Below are positions 28,234-36,588 of a DNA stretch of 64,000 bases, one piece after another (the first letter of the stretch is position 1; each line of letters starts with the position of its first letter). This DNA comes from Nostoc sp. PCC 7524 (GTDB lineage: Bacteria > Cyanobacteriota > Cyanobacteriia > Cyanobacteriales > Nostocaceae): assembly GCF_000316645.1 (NCBI RefSeq), contig NC_019684.1:372001-436000 (forward strand). Reading direction: 5' to 3'. The translations under genes were made by a program, and so were the position numbers. The notes below the pieces were generated by a model. The model saw only the letters and a list, made by a program, of their open reading frames with translations, was not told the origin of the DNA and did no database searches.

Positions 28234-29541
28234 TTATTTATGAAGATTATCTAAACATTTTTTATTGCTTGTATTTAGATAACCACAAATAAATAAAATA
28301 AATAACCATATACTTAACATCAGTAAGGTATCAGACATTAAACTCGACCATGCTGCTCCTCTCCATGAATGTTGGGGAATCAACCAAAAATTGATCAAGA
28401 CATTGAATAGGGCGACACCGATTTGGATAATACTCCGTATTTGCTGAAAACCCGCTCCGGTGAGTGCATCTGCTCCCAAATACTGTATCGACCTAAGCAA
28501 GATGATCGGTGAGAGCCAGCGTAAATTTTCTACTACATTGACATATTCGTCACCTAAAATATACGGTACAATCGGTGCGAGAATTAATAAACCAATACTA
28601 GCGGTAATGCCGTAAATACATACAGTCTGAGAGAGACTTTTGGCTAGCTGGAGAGTACCTCTAAGTCCGACTAATCCTTGCTTAAAAAACTTGACATAAG
28701 CGGCGGTTGCTAGAGCTGCGATCGGTACAAATGTGACATCGATTAAGCGGTAGGAGGCTGCATATATACCTGTAGCCTCTAAAGATGAGAGACGGGCTAG
28801 CATGGTTTTATCGATGTCGTTGTAAATTGTATGAGCAGATAAGCTAATAGAAAATAAAAAACCATCTTTTAACTCTGATTTGAGTCGAGGTAGTGAGATT
28901 TTGGGAGCGCCAATAATTAGATGTACTAAGAGAAATCCGATTAAGGCAGCAACCATTGTACTGAAACAATATAAACTAGCCCAGATGAGTATGCCTGGTT
29001 TATCAAACCAGCTAATTAAACAGAGGGCTGCAATTAAGCTTTTTAAGGCGGCAATGATGTTAATTTGAGCCGAAATTTTGGGCATATCTACGGCGATAAA
29101 AGCCTTGGCTGTGGTGTCCAAAATTCTTAAAAAGATTAAATCAGATAAAGCAATTAATAAGACTAATATTGGTGAAACAGTGGGGGGTAAAATTATTAAT
29201 GCGGCTAATAGCACTAACACTAGGGATATTAAGCCAGAACCTAAAATTAGTAAGAGGGCATTGCCCCAACATTCGTTAAATAAACATCTATGTCTGGATA
29301 CGTGTTTAATGAGAATATCGCCACCACCCCAACTGACAAAGGGAGAGAAAATTGCTACTAATGCAGTCACGCTGATAAAAGCGCCATACTGTTCAGAACC
29401 AAGTGTACGGGCAACAATCACAAAATAGGCGGCTTGCATCACTAAACGCAGTAATCTAGCAATTAGCAGCCAAAAGGTAGCCTGCACGATGGATCTCTGC
29501 ATTAGACGAGCTAATTGAGACTTGACAAAGGTTAATTGCAT
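28234..29541 (-). CDS. Wzx-type polysaccharide flippase
   Basis: A 435-residue protein with about 12 predicted membrane helices and the family start FWLLIARLLRLVMQAAYFVIVARTLGSEQYGAF. It belongs to the MOP/PST flippases that move lipid-linked repeat units across the membrane. Together with the adjacent Wzy, Wzz/Wzc and initiating sugar transferase it defines a Wzx/Wzy-dependent pathway. Confidence 0.92.
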   Translation of the reverse strand: MQLTFVKSQLARLMQRSIVQATFWLLIARLLRLVMQAAYFVIVARTLGSEQYGAFISVTALVAIFSPFVSWGGGDILIKHVSRHRCLFNECWGNALLLILGSGLISLVLVLLAALIILPPTVSPILVLLIALSDLIFLRILDTTAKAFIAVDMPKISAQINIIAALKSLIAALCLISWFDKPGILIWASLYCFSTMVAALIGFLLVHLIIGAPKISLPRLKSELKDGFLFSISLSAHTIYNDIDKTMLARLSSLEATGIYAASYRLIDVTFVPIAALATAAYVKFFKQGLVGLRGTLQLAKSLSQTVCIYGITASIGLLILAPIVPYILGDEYVNVVENLRWLSPIILLRSIQYLGADALTGAGFQQIRSIIQIGVALFNVLINFWLIPQHSWRGAAWSSLMSDTLLMLSIWLFILFICGYLNTSNKKCLDNLHK

Positions 29542-29580
29542 TGTTGGTGAAAAATAATTGCTGATTATGACGATTAGTAG

Positions 29581-29674
29581 GGTGCGTCAGTATGAATAAT
29601 TTCTTGGTACAGCTAGGTTTTCTCGCACTGATGCACCCTACATTTTGGATATTGTTTGATCTGGAAGTCCCTTA
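29581..29674. repeat. Dispersed ~94-bp repeat, copy 1, overlapping the wzy 3' end
   Basis: Nearly identical to 34786-34876. It holds an inverted pair (GGTGCGTCAGT near 29581 and ACTGATGCACC near 29627) and ends in GATCTGGAAGTCCC. The last ~20 codons and the stop of the polymerase gene are encoded by it. Confidence 0.85.
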
Positions 29675-30917
29675 CTGTTGCTGTGGTTTTAGGCAGTAAT
29701 AGTGATGAAAATGCTACTGCCACGTATAGCACCCAAAAAATATCGTTACGGATCATCAGTGAACTTTCGCTGAGATTGGCTAAGAACATATATGTGAGGA
29801 ACAACAATGGCCATAAACCCTCTGAGGATTTGGTTATACGTAACCAAGCTAGACTTTTGAGAATGATTGTGCCAAATCCGAGCAGAAATACGCAGACTCC
29901 TAATAAACCTAAATCGAGCCAGAGATCCAAAAGACCATTATGGGCATTGGGAGGCATCCACATTGCTGCACGCCAAACATAGGCGGACGGACTATCCCAA
30001 CCTTGCCAGAATCCACTGTATCCATAACCCAACCAAGGCTGTTTTTCAATCATATCCACCATATAAGGCCACATATCTGTACGCCCAGTCAGGGTGGGAT
30101 CTTTTCCTAACAGTCCTAGTAGAGTGGCGGCATTAGAAGTTATCCACAGGGATAAACTACTACTAACGATGAGAATAGCAATTACAGCTGGAATCATTAC
30201 GTGATAACGCCACCGGAAGATTTGGTATATGGGGATGAGTGTGAACAAGGTGACTAAGTTGATGAGAGATCCTGTTGATTTAGCTAGGAGTGAGAAGCAA
30301 ACTGATAAGCCTAAACAAAGCCATAAAAACCAACTCTTTTGTTTACTATCTGTAACCTGGAACCAAAAGATTAAGGTACTAAGTACCATAATTTTGCCGA
30401 AAACATTTTTGTGGACATAAATTCCCCGCCAAGCACCTGCATGAATACCACCCATGATGCCGTACTTGGGTAAAGCTATGGCAAATAACAGGCTCAACAG
30501 AAGTACGATACTCAAAGTCCACATGAGTAACTTCAGCTGCTCTTTAATGCTGTATCGAGAAGCTAGATAAAATCCAAATAAACTTGTTCCTACCAAGGCA
30601 ATGCTGCGGTTTTGGGTGACTGTCGGATTAAAAGACCACAGCATAGAAACTACGGCAATCCCTACTAATGTCCAAATAAATCGGTCTTTACTCAAGACAT
30701 AAATTGCCTTTTTCCAACGCGCCACTAGGAGGAAAGCGATCGCCAAATAATTTAATAAAAATAGGATCTGAATTTGGGGGAACTCAGTCGGAACTCCTAC
30801 GTGTGCTTCGCCTTCACTAGCACCACCCGTTAGAATTAGCGTTAGTGGCCCCCCGGAATAAAGTAATAAGGAAACAATTGTGAAGGCTTGTTCAGCCCAT
30901 ACTATAGCTTTTCTCAT
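29613..30917 (-). CDS. Wzy-type O-antigen/exopolysaccharide polymerase
   Basis: A 434-residue membrane protein with about ten helices and the O-antigen-ligase-family periplasmic loop (LTGRTDMWPYMVDMIEKQPWLGYGYSGFW ... NAHNGLLDLWLDLGLLG), including the conserved histidine. It joins repeat units at the periplasmic face. The tail RDFQIKQYPKCRVHQCEKT is the reverse reading of a dispersed repeat, so the original C-terminus was probably replaced. Its start overlaps the upstream glycosyltransferase gene by 26 bp, suggesting coupled translation. Confidence 0.9.
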   Translation of the reverse strand: MRKAIVWAEQAFTIVSLLLYSGGPLTLILTGGASEGEAHVGVPTEFPQIQILFLLNYLAIAFLLVARWKKAIYVLSKDRFIWTLVGIAVVSMLWSFNPTVTQNRSIALVGTSLFGFYLASRYSIKEQLKLLMWTLSIVLLLSLLFAIALPKYGIMGGIHAGAWRGIYVHKNVFGKIMVLSTLIFWFQVTDSKQKSWFLWLCLGLSVCFSLLAKSTGSLINLVTLFTLIPIYQIFRWRYHVMIPAVIAILIVSSSLSLWITSNAATLLGLLGKDPTLTGRTDMWPYMVDMIEKQPWLGYGYSGFWQGWDSPSAYVWRAAMWMPPNAHNGLLDLWLDLGLLGVCVFLLGFGTIILKSLAWLRITKSSEGLWPLLFLTYMFLANLSESSLMIRNDIFWVLYVAVAFSSLLLPKTTATVRDFQIKQYPKCRVHQCEKT

Positions 30918-31959
30918 TGGCTCCTCCGAGAAGGGGAACAGTGGATTTAGCCGCTACAAGGTGGTGTTTTTGAATGGCTGAGGCGATCGCAAAAGCCCAT
31001 GTCTGCAATTGTCTGTATATAGGTTGTGGTAGCAGAAACAGTAAGTAGGCAGCAACTAGGGTTAATAGGGTGCGGCGCGGTTCTTCTAGGAGAATGCGCC
31101 AGTAGGCGGCTAAGGCTCGATGGTTGAGTTCTACTGCTATTGATCCTGCACCCTGATTAATTGCTCTCCGGGCTATGGCTGTTAGCTGATAGGCTTTTGC
31201 GGCTCTTTCCCATTGCATCATTAAGTCTGGCGCATAAGTTTTAATTTTTTCTAACAGCCTTTCCCATGATTGAGCCTTCTTGAGAAACTGATGTGAACCT
31301 CCTTCTGAGTGCATCCGATACTGCATCAAGACTTCAGGTATTCCTGCAAATTTCAGATCAGATTTGAGGGCAATCCGTAACCAACATTCAGTATCTTCTT
31401 GCAAATGCCGTTCTTCATCGAAATAAAAGTCTTCTACAGTACCATCAAGATTGTCTTGAAATTTAATGGCTTCAAAAACTTCTCGACGGGCAACTAAATT
31501 GGAGCCACTGCCAATTGGATCACGCAAAAGTATATGGGGAGGAGTAATATTTTGTGTCTTAGGTAGCTGATAAAGACCTAGGGGTTTTCCTTCGCCATTA
31601 ATGAAAGCTACATAACTATAACTAACTCCCACATTAGGAAATTTCTCCAAATGATTGACGTGTTTTTCTAACTTTGTGGGGTGCCAAATATCATCAGCAT
31701 CGAGAAAAGCAATATATTGACCTTGGGCTTGGCGAAGTCCCGTATTTCTAGCTGCTGCTGGGCCTCGATTAACTTGACGAATGATTTTAATTCTAGAGTC
31801 GGTAAATTGTTGGCAAATTTCTAGACTTTTATCAGGAGAACCATCATCAATAATCAGCAGTTCAAAGTTGGAATAGGTTTGTTCGAGAACAGATTGTAAA
31901 GTTGTGGCAATATATTTTTCAGCCTTGTAAAGCGGGATAATCACAGAAACTAATTTCAT
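30892..31959 (-). CDS. Family 2 glycosyltransferase
   Basis: A 355-residue GT-A enzyme: SVIIPLYKAEKYIATTLQS, LLIIDDGSPDKS, GPAAARNTGL and the metal motif FLDADDIWHP. A C-terminal helix (~305-325) may anchor it. The gene overlaps the start of wzy by 26 bp. Sugar specificity unknown. Confidence 0.92.
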   Translation of the reverse strand: MKLVSVIIPLYKAEKYIATTLQSVLEQTYSNFELLIIDDGSPDKSLEICQQFTDSRIKIIRQVNRGPAAARNTGLRQAQGQYIAFLDADDIWHPTKLEKHVNHLEKFPNVGVSYSYVAFINGEGKPLGLYQLPKTQNITPPHILLRDPIGSGSNLVARREVFEAIKFQDNLDGTVEDFYFDEERHLQEDTECWLRIALKSDLKFAGIPEVLMQYRMHSEGGSHQFLKKAQSWERLLEKIKTYAPDLMMQWERAAKAYQLTAIARRAINQGAGSIAVELNHRALAAYWRILLEEPRRTLLTLVAAYLLFLLPQPIYRQLQTWAFAIASAIQKHHLVAAKSTVPLLGGANEKSYSMG

Positions 31960-32187
31960 GGGTAATAGTTATAGTGTTCGCTTTGGTTTTTGTTCGTGTA
32001 ACGTGGCGTAGCCAAATTACTTGTGTAGGTGGGGAGTAGGAAAGAGAAAAAAACTGTATGAGTAGGGGCAGGTTCAACAATATCATGATTAATAGTGGAT
32101 GATAGTTTTAAACCTGCTCCTACTGAAGTTTTTCAAAAATCAAATGGGAGTCATATATATTTCTATCGGCATTCAAATGAAATGCTA

Positions 32188-33621
32188 TTAGTAGGCACCA
32201 TCTTTGGTTAACACTACTTGAATTGTTTTGAGTAAGATTTCAAAATCTAATCGCAGTGACCAATTTTCAATGTAGCTAAGATCCAAAGTGATGACTTTTT
32301 CAAAGTCTACAATTTTAGAGCGTCCTGAAACTTGCCAAAGACCTGTAATGCCAGGTAAAACTTCATGGCGAATAAAATGATGTTCGGAAAATTTATCTAC
32401 GTCTCTAATGGGTAGAGGACGAGGGCCAATCAGGCTCATTTCACCTAGTAATACGTTGAAAAGTTGTGGTAATTCATCGAGGCTATAACGACGAAGAAAT
32501 TTGCCTACACGAGTCACACGAGGGTCATCTTTGATTTTAAAGAGGATACCATCTTTAGTTTCATTGAAGGCTTCTAATTCTTTTTGGAGCTTTTCAGCAT
32601 CAGCCCGCATGGTACGGAATTTCCATACTTTAAAGGATTTGCCATGTAACCCTACACGAGTCTGCTTGAAGAAGATGGGACCGGGGGAATCAAGTTTAAT
32701 TGCTATAGCGATCGCTATATATATGGGAAATGAAAAAATCAAAAATATAGTAGTGGCAGCAATATCAAAAATGCGTTTGATCAAAAAGTCTTTACCTAGA
32801 ATGAGTGGACAAGAAAAAGTTAAACAATTCATTCCTCCTACTTTAGTAAATTCTAAATCTCTATCAATTGGCTTTAATTCCATTGGTAAAATATGTACTG
32901 TGATTCCTGATGCTTGAAATTGCCAGCAGACAAACATTCTATTCTTGATGGCATTCCAGGAAAGAAATACTTCTGTTACGTCTAGTTCCTTGAGTTTTGC
33001 TAAAGTAACTTCACGATTATTTCTATCTAATGCTTTAGAATCAGCAATACCACGAATGAGGTAAGATTTTTCTTGTCTAATGCTGCTAACAGCTTTCTCA
33101 TTTTCATCAGAGTCACAAATCACAAAAACTGCATGATGACCAAATATTTTTTGTTTACGCAAATATTCAAGAGTCATGTTGATTGCTAATTTGCTGGTGC
33201 TGATGAAAGCAATACTCATCACCCAAGACCAAAGTAGTTGCAGGCGAATTGGCTCTATAATTGGTGCATATAAAAAAACAATAAATGCTATTAAGCCATG
33301 AGCTACTGTCAGGGCTTTAATGATATTAAAATACTCATGCAATTTTTGTCCTCTTTTATATATACCCTGAAGTGCGAGTGCTACTATTTGAATGCCAATT
33401 GCTATGAAAATAGGTAGATAATTATTAATTGAGTACCCATAATTATCTACCTGATTAGCGTAATTTACAGCTAATAACCAAGCAAGAAATAAAAGGGTAT
33501 AGTCGATGAAAATTAGTGTGATTAATCGCCATGCTCCTTTCCGTACCTGAAAAAATTCAGGAGCGCGTAAATCTATAGGAGCTTTATTCAATTTATTAGT
33601 TGTCAGGGTTGGATTAGTCAT
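32188..33621 (-). CDS. Polyprenyl glycosylphosphotransferase (initiating sugar transferase)
   Basis: A 477-residue WbaP/CpsE-type enzyme that loads the first sugar-1-phosphate onto undecaprenyl phosphate. It has four or five N-terminal helices (about 30-150), a nucleotide-binding-like middle domain and the C-terminal catalytic domain: KRIFDIAATTIFLI, DSPGPIFFKQTRVG, FKVWKFRTM, RRYSLDELPQLFNVL, GEMSLIGPRP and LPGITGLWQVSGRS. The ATG at 33621 is preferred over a TTG at 33630. It is the first gene of the minus-strand cluster, behind a 1.3-kb non-coding leader. Confidence 0.95.
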   Translation of the reverse strand: MTNPTLTTNKLNKAPIDLRAPEFFQVRKGAWRLITLIFIDYTLLFLAWLLAVNYANQVDNYGYSINNYLPIFIAIGIQIVALALQGIYKRGQKLHEYFNIIKALTVAHGLIAFIVFLYAPIIEPIRLQLLWSWVMSIAFISTSKLAINMTLEYLRKQKIFGHHAVFVICDSDENEKAVSSIRQEKSYLIRGIADSKALDRNNREVTLAKLKELDVTEVFLSWNAIKNRMFVCWQFQASGITVHILPMELKPIDRDLEFTKVGGMNCLTFSCPLILGKDFLIKRIFDIAATTIFLIFSFPIYIAIAIAIKLDSPGPIFFKQTRVGLHGKSFKVWKFRTMRADAEKLQKELEAFNETKDGILFKIKDDPRVTRVGKFLRRYSLDELPQLFNVLLGEMSLIGPRPLPIRDVDKFSEHHFIRHEVLPGITGLWQVSGRSKIVDFEKVITLDLSYIENWSLRLDFEILLKTIQVVLTKDGAY

Positions 33622-34785
33622 AAATGTCAATATCGATTAATTGTTTGACTGTGGTATAGCAATCCGAAATCAAATAGGAGTCCTATAGATTTTTCATTTA
33701 GCTATGTACTGGATAAATCTTATCTACAGAATCTTCAATCTGATTTTTCCAATTAGTAAATGTACTTGTGAATGGCAAGAAAGTATATTTACTTAGAAAA
33801 ATAAAACAATATTTTCTTGGTGAAACTACAAAATGTGAGCCTGCGATAAAGTTATTATGAAGCTTTGTCTGGCTCAAAATGAATCATCGATTAATGATGT
33901 TAATTACCGATACCTAATACCTCAATATGTCACGAACTAGAAATAGATTATTATTCGTATCTCTATTGAAAAATGATTGTTTTGAGGTTCGCTTTTAGGT
34001 ATTCTCAAAGAGTAGCCTCCACATCCTGGGGACGTTGCTACTGATTTTTATTTTGTAAAAAATATTTTCTAGCAGAAAGGATATGGTGAGGCAGTGCTGC
34101 TGGAGAAAAACTCTCCGCAGGTAACTGCAAACCCGAAAAGAGACATCAGGAAGAAAATATTGTTATCTAATCAGGTTTAGTTTGATTTTCTTCCCTCATT
34201 GAAAGAGCTAGTTCTAGTTTCATTGCTGGTGTTACAGCCGATTCAGGCATTAAGCAGATTAGAGACGTAATTAAAATCTCTAGAACAAATGGCAAGCTAA
34301 AAGTATCAATCAGGCGCTATTAAAGCGTTATGCTTACCTGAATAGTTTACTTGCGATTTAAATGTTTCTGCTGAAATGGGATGCTATTTATTTTTTCTCA
34401 CCAAATTTAATTGTTGACAAGTTCTATGCAACATACATCTCATAAATTAGAAATAAAAATTTCAAATTACTAACTATAAAATCTGACAGTATCTAATAAT
34501 TATGTCTCTAAAATACTGGCAATAAAATTAACTTCAATTCCCAATTTTTGGTAATGATACATTTCAGTATCTGATAATTATGTCTGTTGCATTATTTACA
34601 ACAAATTCAATTCCAACTTTCTATCTCATCTATTGAAAGAAGACATTTAAACTAACCCTATTGTGATTGGGGATAAATTAAAACTGTTAAAAATTTTGCA
34701 AATTTGAGACTAAAAACATAGGTATGATACCTATGTTTTCCGATCAGGGAACACCAAAAAATAAATTATTCCAAATTGACGATTA
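33622..34785 (-). promoter_or_regulatory. 1.2-kb non-coding leader of the exopolysaccharide cluster, with stem-loops
   Basis: No coding ORF is credible. Two strong hairpins lie near its centre: GTAGC/GCTAC with inner TCC/GGA (34012-34041) and GCAGT/ACTGC with inner GGAGA/TCTCC (about 34094-34137). A degenerate ~79-bp tandem unit at 34487-34586 repeats CAGTATCTRATAATTATGTCT. No match to TPP, cobalamin, glycine, glutamine or cyclic di-GMP riboswitch cores was seen. It may carry promoters and an RNA leader for the downstream operon. Confidence 0.45.
34487..34586. repeat. Imperfect direct repeat (21-bp core, 79-bp period)
   Basis: CAGTATCTAATAATTATGTCT at 34487 recurs at 34566 with a single change (A to G). 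Following sequence also matches loosely (TTCAATTCC in both). It could be a decayed duplication or paired binding sites. Confidence 0.6.
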
Positions 34786-34876
34786 GTGCATCAGTATGAA
34801 TAATTTCTTAGTACATCTGGGTTTTCTTGCACTGACGCACCCTACATTTTGAATATTTTTTATCTGGAAGTCCCTA
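34786..34876. repeat. Dispersed ~92-bp repeat, copy 2
   Basis: Matches 29581-29674 almost throughout (TCAGTATGAATAATTTCTT ... CACCCTACATTTTG ... ATCTGGAAGTCCCT) in the same orientation. It sits 20 bp beyond the stop of the PEP-CTERM gene. Confidence 0.85.
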
Positions 34877-34896
34877 AGTGAAAAAAATTACACAAT

Positions 34897-35673
34897 TTAT
34901 ATAGGTTTCTTTTTTTTCTTAATGCTTGTTGTTAAATAGACTCCCATTAAAGATAGAGCCGCCAAGCTAGTGGGTTCTGGAATATTAACTTTTTGAACTA
35001 CAGCAATAATTTCACCCTTGGCTTTCTCACCATTACCACCGACTTCTGTAATGTAAAGATATAGTGGAATAGCTGTTGAAACAGGATTTTTGAGTTGAAA
35101 GACAACTTTACCGTCATCGCCTAAACTGACAAATCCATTTGCTCTTTGATCAGCTATGGCAACGGCATCAAATTTGTCTAGTGTGGCAACATTGTTATCA
35201 ATATCCTGCCCATTCGTACCAAATAATGCACCTACAAAAGCTGGATTAGTCGTATCACGTTGAGTTCCAGCAGTGAAAATAGTGCTGGCTGGAGTAAAAT
35301 CAAATACGTCTAGCCAAACTATGTTGGAGCCTAGAATATCCTCCGCCTTGTCAATCTGTTGATCACTAAGCTTGATAGCGTCTAAATCAAAACCAGTGAA
35401 CTTACCAGGAGAACCACCGGATAATCCTACAATATCAGTGATGATGATGGAAGTAATATCGTAGTTATCGCCAATATCTGCAAGATTTGCCCGATAAACA
35501 GCACTACCAAAGCCATTAATATTATTGACATTAATGAATCCTGGTAATGCTGTCAGATCAATTGTCTTTAAAGTGGCAGCTTTGGTACTGGGTGCTAGTA
35601 TCAAGCTAATTGCCGCACTCAATAAACTCAACGCTACAAATTGAAAACTATGTAAAATACTCAGCCTTTTCAT
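34897..35673 (-). CDS. PEP-CTERM sorting-domain protein
   Basis: A 258-residue secreted protein with a signal peptide (hydrophobic ~10-30, cleavage after TKA) and a C-terminal PEP-CTERM signal: IPEPTSLAALSLMGVYLTTSI followed by KKKKK. Such proteins are processed by an exosortase, which is usually linked to exopolysaccharide production; no exosortase gene is in this window. The mature part has no recognised domain and is rich in N, D and G. It is upstream of the polysaccharide cluster on the same strand but separated by 1.27 kb. Confidence 0.88.
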   Translation of the reverse strand: MKRLSILHSFQFVALSLLSAAISLILAPSTKAATLKTIDLTALPGFINVNNINGFGSAVYRANLADIGDNYDITSIIITDIVGLSGGSPGKFTGFDLDAIKLSDQQIDKAEDILGSNIVWLDVFDFTPASTIFTAGTQRDTTNPAFVGALFGTNGQDIDNNVATLDKFDAVAIADQRANGFVSLGDDGKVVFQLKNPVSTAIPLYLYITEVGGNGEKAKGEIIAVVQKVNIPEPTSLAALSLMGVYLTTSIKKKKKPI

Positions 35674-35848
35674 GTGTTCTGAACATTATGTTTTAGTTAT
35701 GCACGGATGAAAACTAATTTTGTGATATGAACAGCCTAAGTAATACTGACGACAAGTAACTAGATAATTTTTCAATACATACAATAAATTTACCAGTTTT
35801 TCATAGAAATTTTATATTTGTGTGAATAAACTAAGCATTTATAGCAGG

Positions 35849-35921
35849 GGACAGGTGATAGGTGACAGGTGGCAGGTGACAGGTGATAGGTGACAGGTGA
35901 CAGGTGATAGGTGGCAGGTGA
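35849..35921. repeat. GGTGACA heptamer repeat
   Basis: About ten units of AGGTGAC/AGGTGAT/AGGTGGC. The rest of the 558-bp gap 35674-36231 holds a terminator, an inverted-repeat element and no gene. Confidence 0.85.
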
Positions 35922-36071
35922 AAGACTTGAAAGGCTTTTATTGTAAAGGTTTTATGATTGCTTGATGTCCTAATCTATAGCTGTAGACAAGGCGATTAGG
36001 ACATGATTAAAAGCTCAAACTCATTCATGGCATCGATTTTACTATTGCCTATTGCCTTCTGCTACATACAC

Positions 36072-36110
36072 AAAAAAACAGGCAACTTGAAAGTGTTTCC
36101 AATGCCTGTT
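36072..36110 (-). terminator. Rho-independent terminator downstream of the 7Fe ferredoxin gene
   Basis: On the minus strand AACAGGCA pairs with TGCCTGTT around an 18-nt loop and runs straight into a U tract (TTTTTTG). The 106-bp inverted-repeat element lies between it and the gene. Confidence 0.7.
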
Positions 36111-36114
36111 TAAT

Positions 36115-36220
36115 CAATAGACATCTCCAGAAATTAAATATGCGTTTTCCAGAAACCTTGTAGAGACGTTCCATGTGTAGGGATTCTCGTCTCTACATTC
36201 TTGTTTGGAGATGTCTATTG
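36115..36220. mobile_element. 106-bp inverted-repeat (MITE-like) element
   Basis: A perfect 15-bp terminal inverted repeat, CAATAGACATCTCCA at 36115-36129 and its complement at 36206-36220. A second nested pair (TGTAGAGACG / CGTCTCTACA) makes it almost wholly palindromic. No ORF and no clear target duplication. It sits 11 bp past the ferredoxin stop codon. Confidence 0.75.
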
Positions 36221-36231
36221 TATTCTTGAGA

Positions 36232-36456
36232 TTAAGGAGTTTTTTGTAAATCGGGTCTTTCTTCTGGAACGATCGCATCAGCTACAGGGCATACTTGAAT
36301 ACAGATGCCACAGTCAATACAAGTAGCAAAATCAATCCAGTACCAATCCGTACCCTTAACATTTTTACCAGGGCCTTCATGAATACAAGCAACTGGACAA
36401 GCATCTACGCAGTCGGCGACACCTTCACAGACATTAGTAACAATAGTGTGTGGCAT
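36232..36456 (-). CDS. Bacterial-type (7Fe/8Fe) ferredoxin
   Basis: A 74-residue electron carrier with two cluster motifs: C-x5-C-x3-CP (CEGVADCVDACP) typical of a [3Fe-4S] or altered [4Fe-4S] site, and C-x2-C-x2-C-x3-CP (CIDCGICIQVCP) for a [4Fe-4S] cluster. It is not PsaC: the spacing and length differ. Cyanobacteria carry such bacterial-type ferredoxins beside the plant type, with roles in stress or redox metabolism. It is transcribed alone. Confidence 0.92.
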   Translation of the reverse strand: MPHTIVTNVCEGVADCVDACPVACIHEGPGKNVKGTDWYWIDFATCIDCGICIQVCPVADAIVPEERPDLQKTP

Positions 36457-36504
36457 TTTCTCGATTCCCTCTCTTTTTAGTCAGCTTTTTCTAGCCTAGC
36501 AGGG

Positions 36505-36540
36505 CATTGGGTACTGGGGACTGGGGACTAGGGATTGGGG
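36505..36540. repeat. GGGGACT heptamer repeat
   Basis: Units of GGGGACT/GGGATTG between hisZ and the ferredoxin gene. Confidence 0.7.
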
Positions 36541-36588
36541 AAGAATTTCATATAGTATTCTCCCTTTCCTAATCCTTACTCCCACCCA

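Noticed and set aside
17912..33621. Heterocyst envelope polysaccharide (hep) island
   Set aside because: The gene set (GH10, FemAB-like, PIG-L, all on one strand) does not match the hepA/hepB/hepC order as I know it; it seems a separate polysaccharide locus.
34071..34150. Known riboswitch class in the polysaccharide leader
   Set aside because: Weak resemblance to parts of a cobalamin box did not hold over the whole motif; kept only as an unassigned structured RNA candidate.
35849..35921. CRISPR array
   Set aside because: The unit is 7 bp with no spacers; it is a tandem heptamer repeat.
36232..36456. psaC
   Set aside because: Cysteine spacing, length and sequence differ from the PsaC of photosystem I; it is a bacterial-type ferredoxin.
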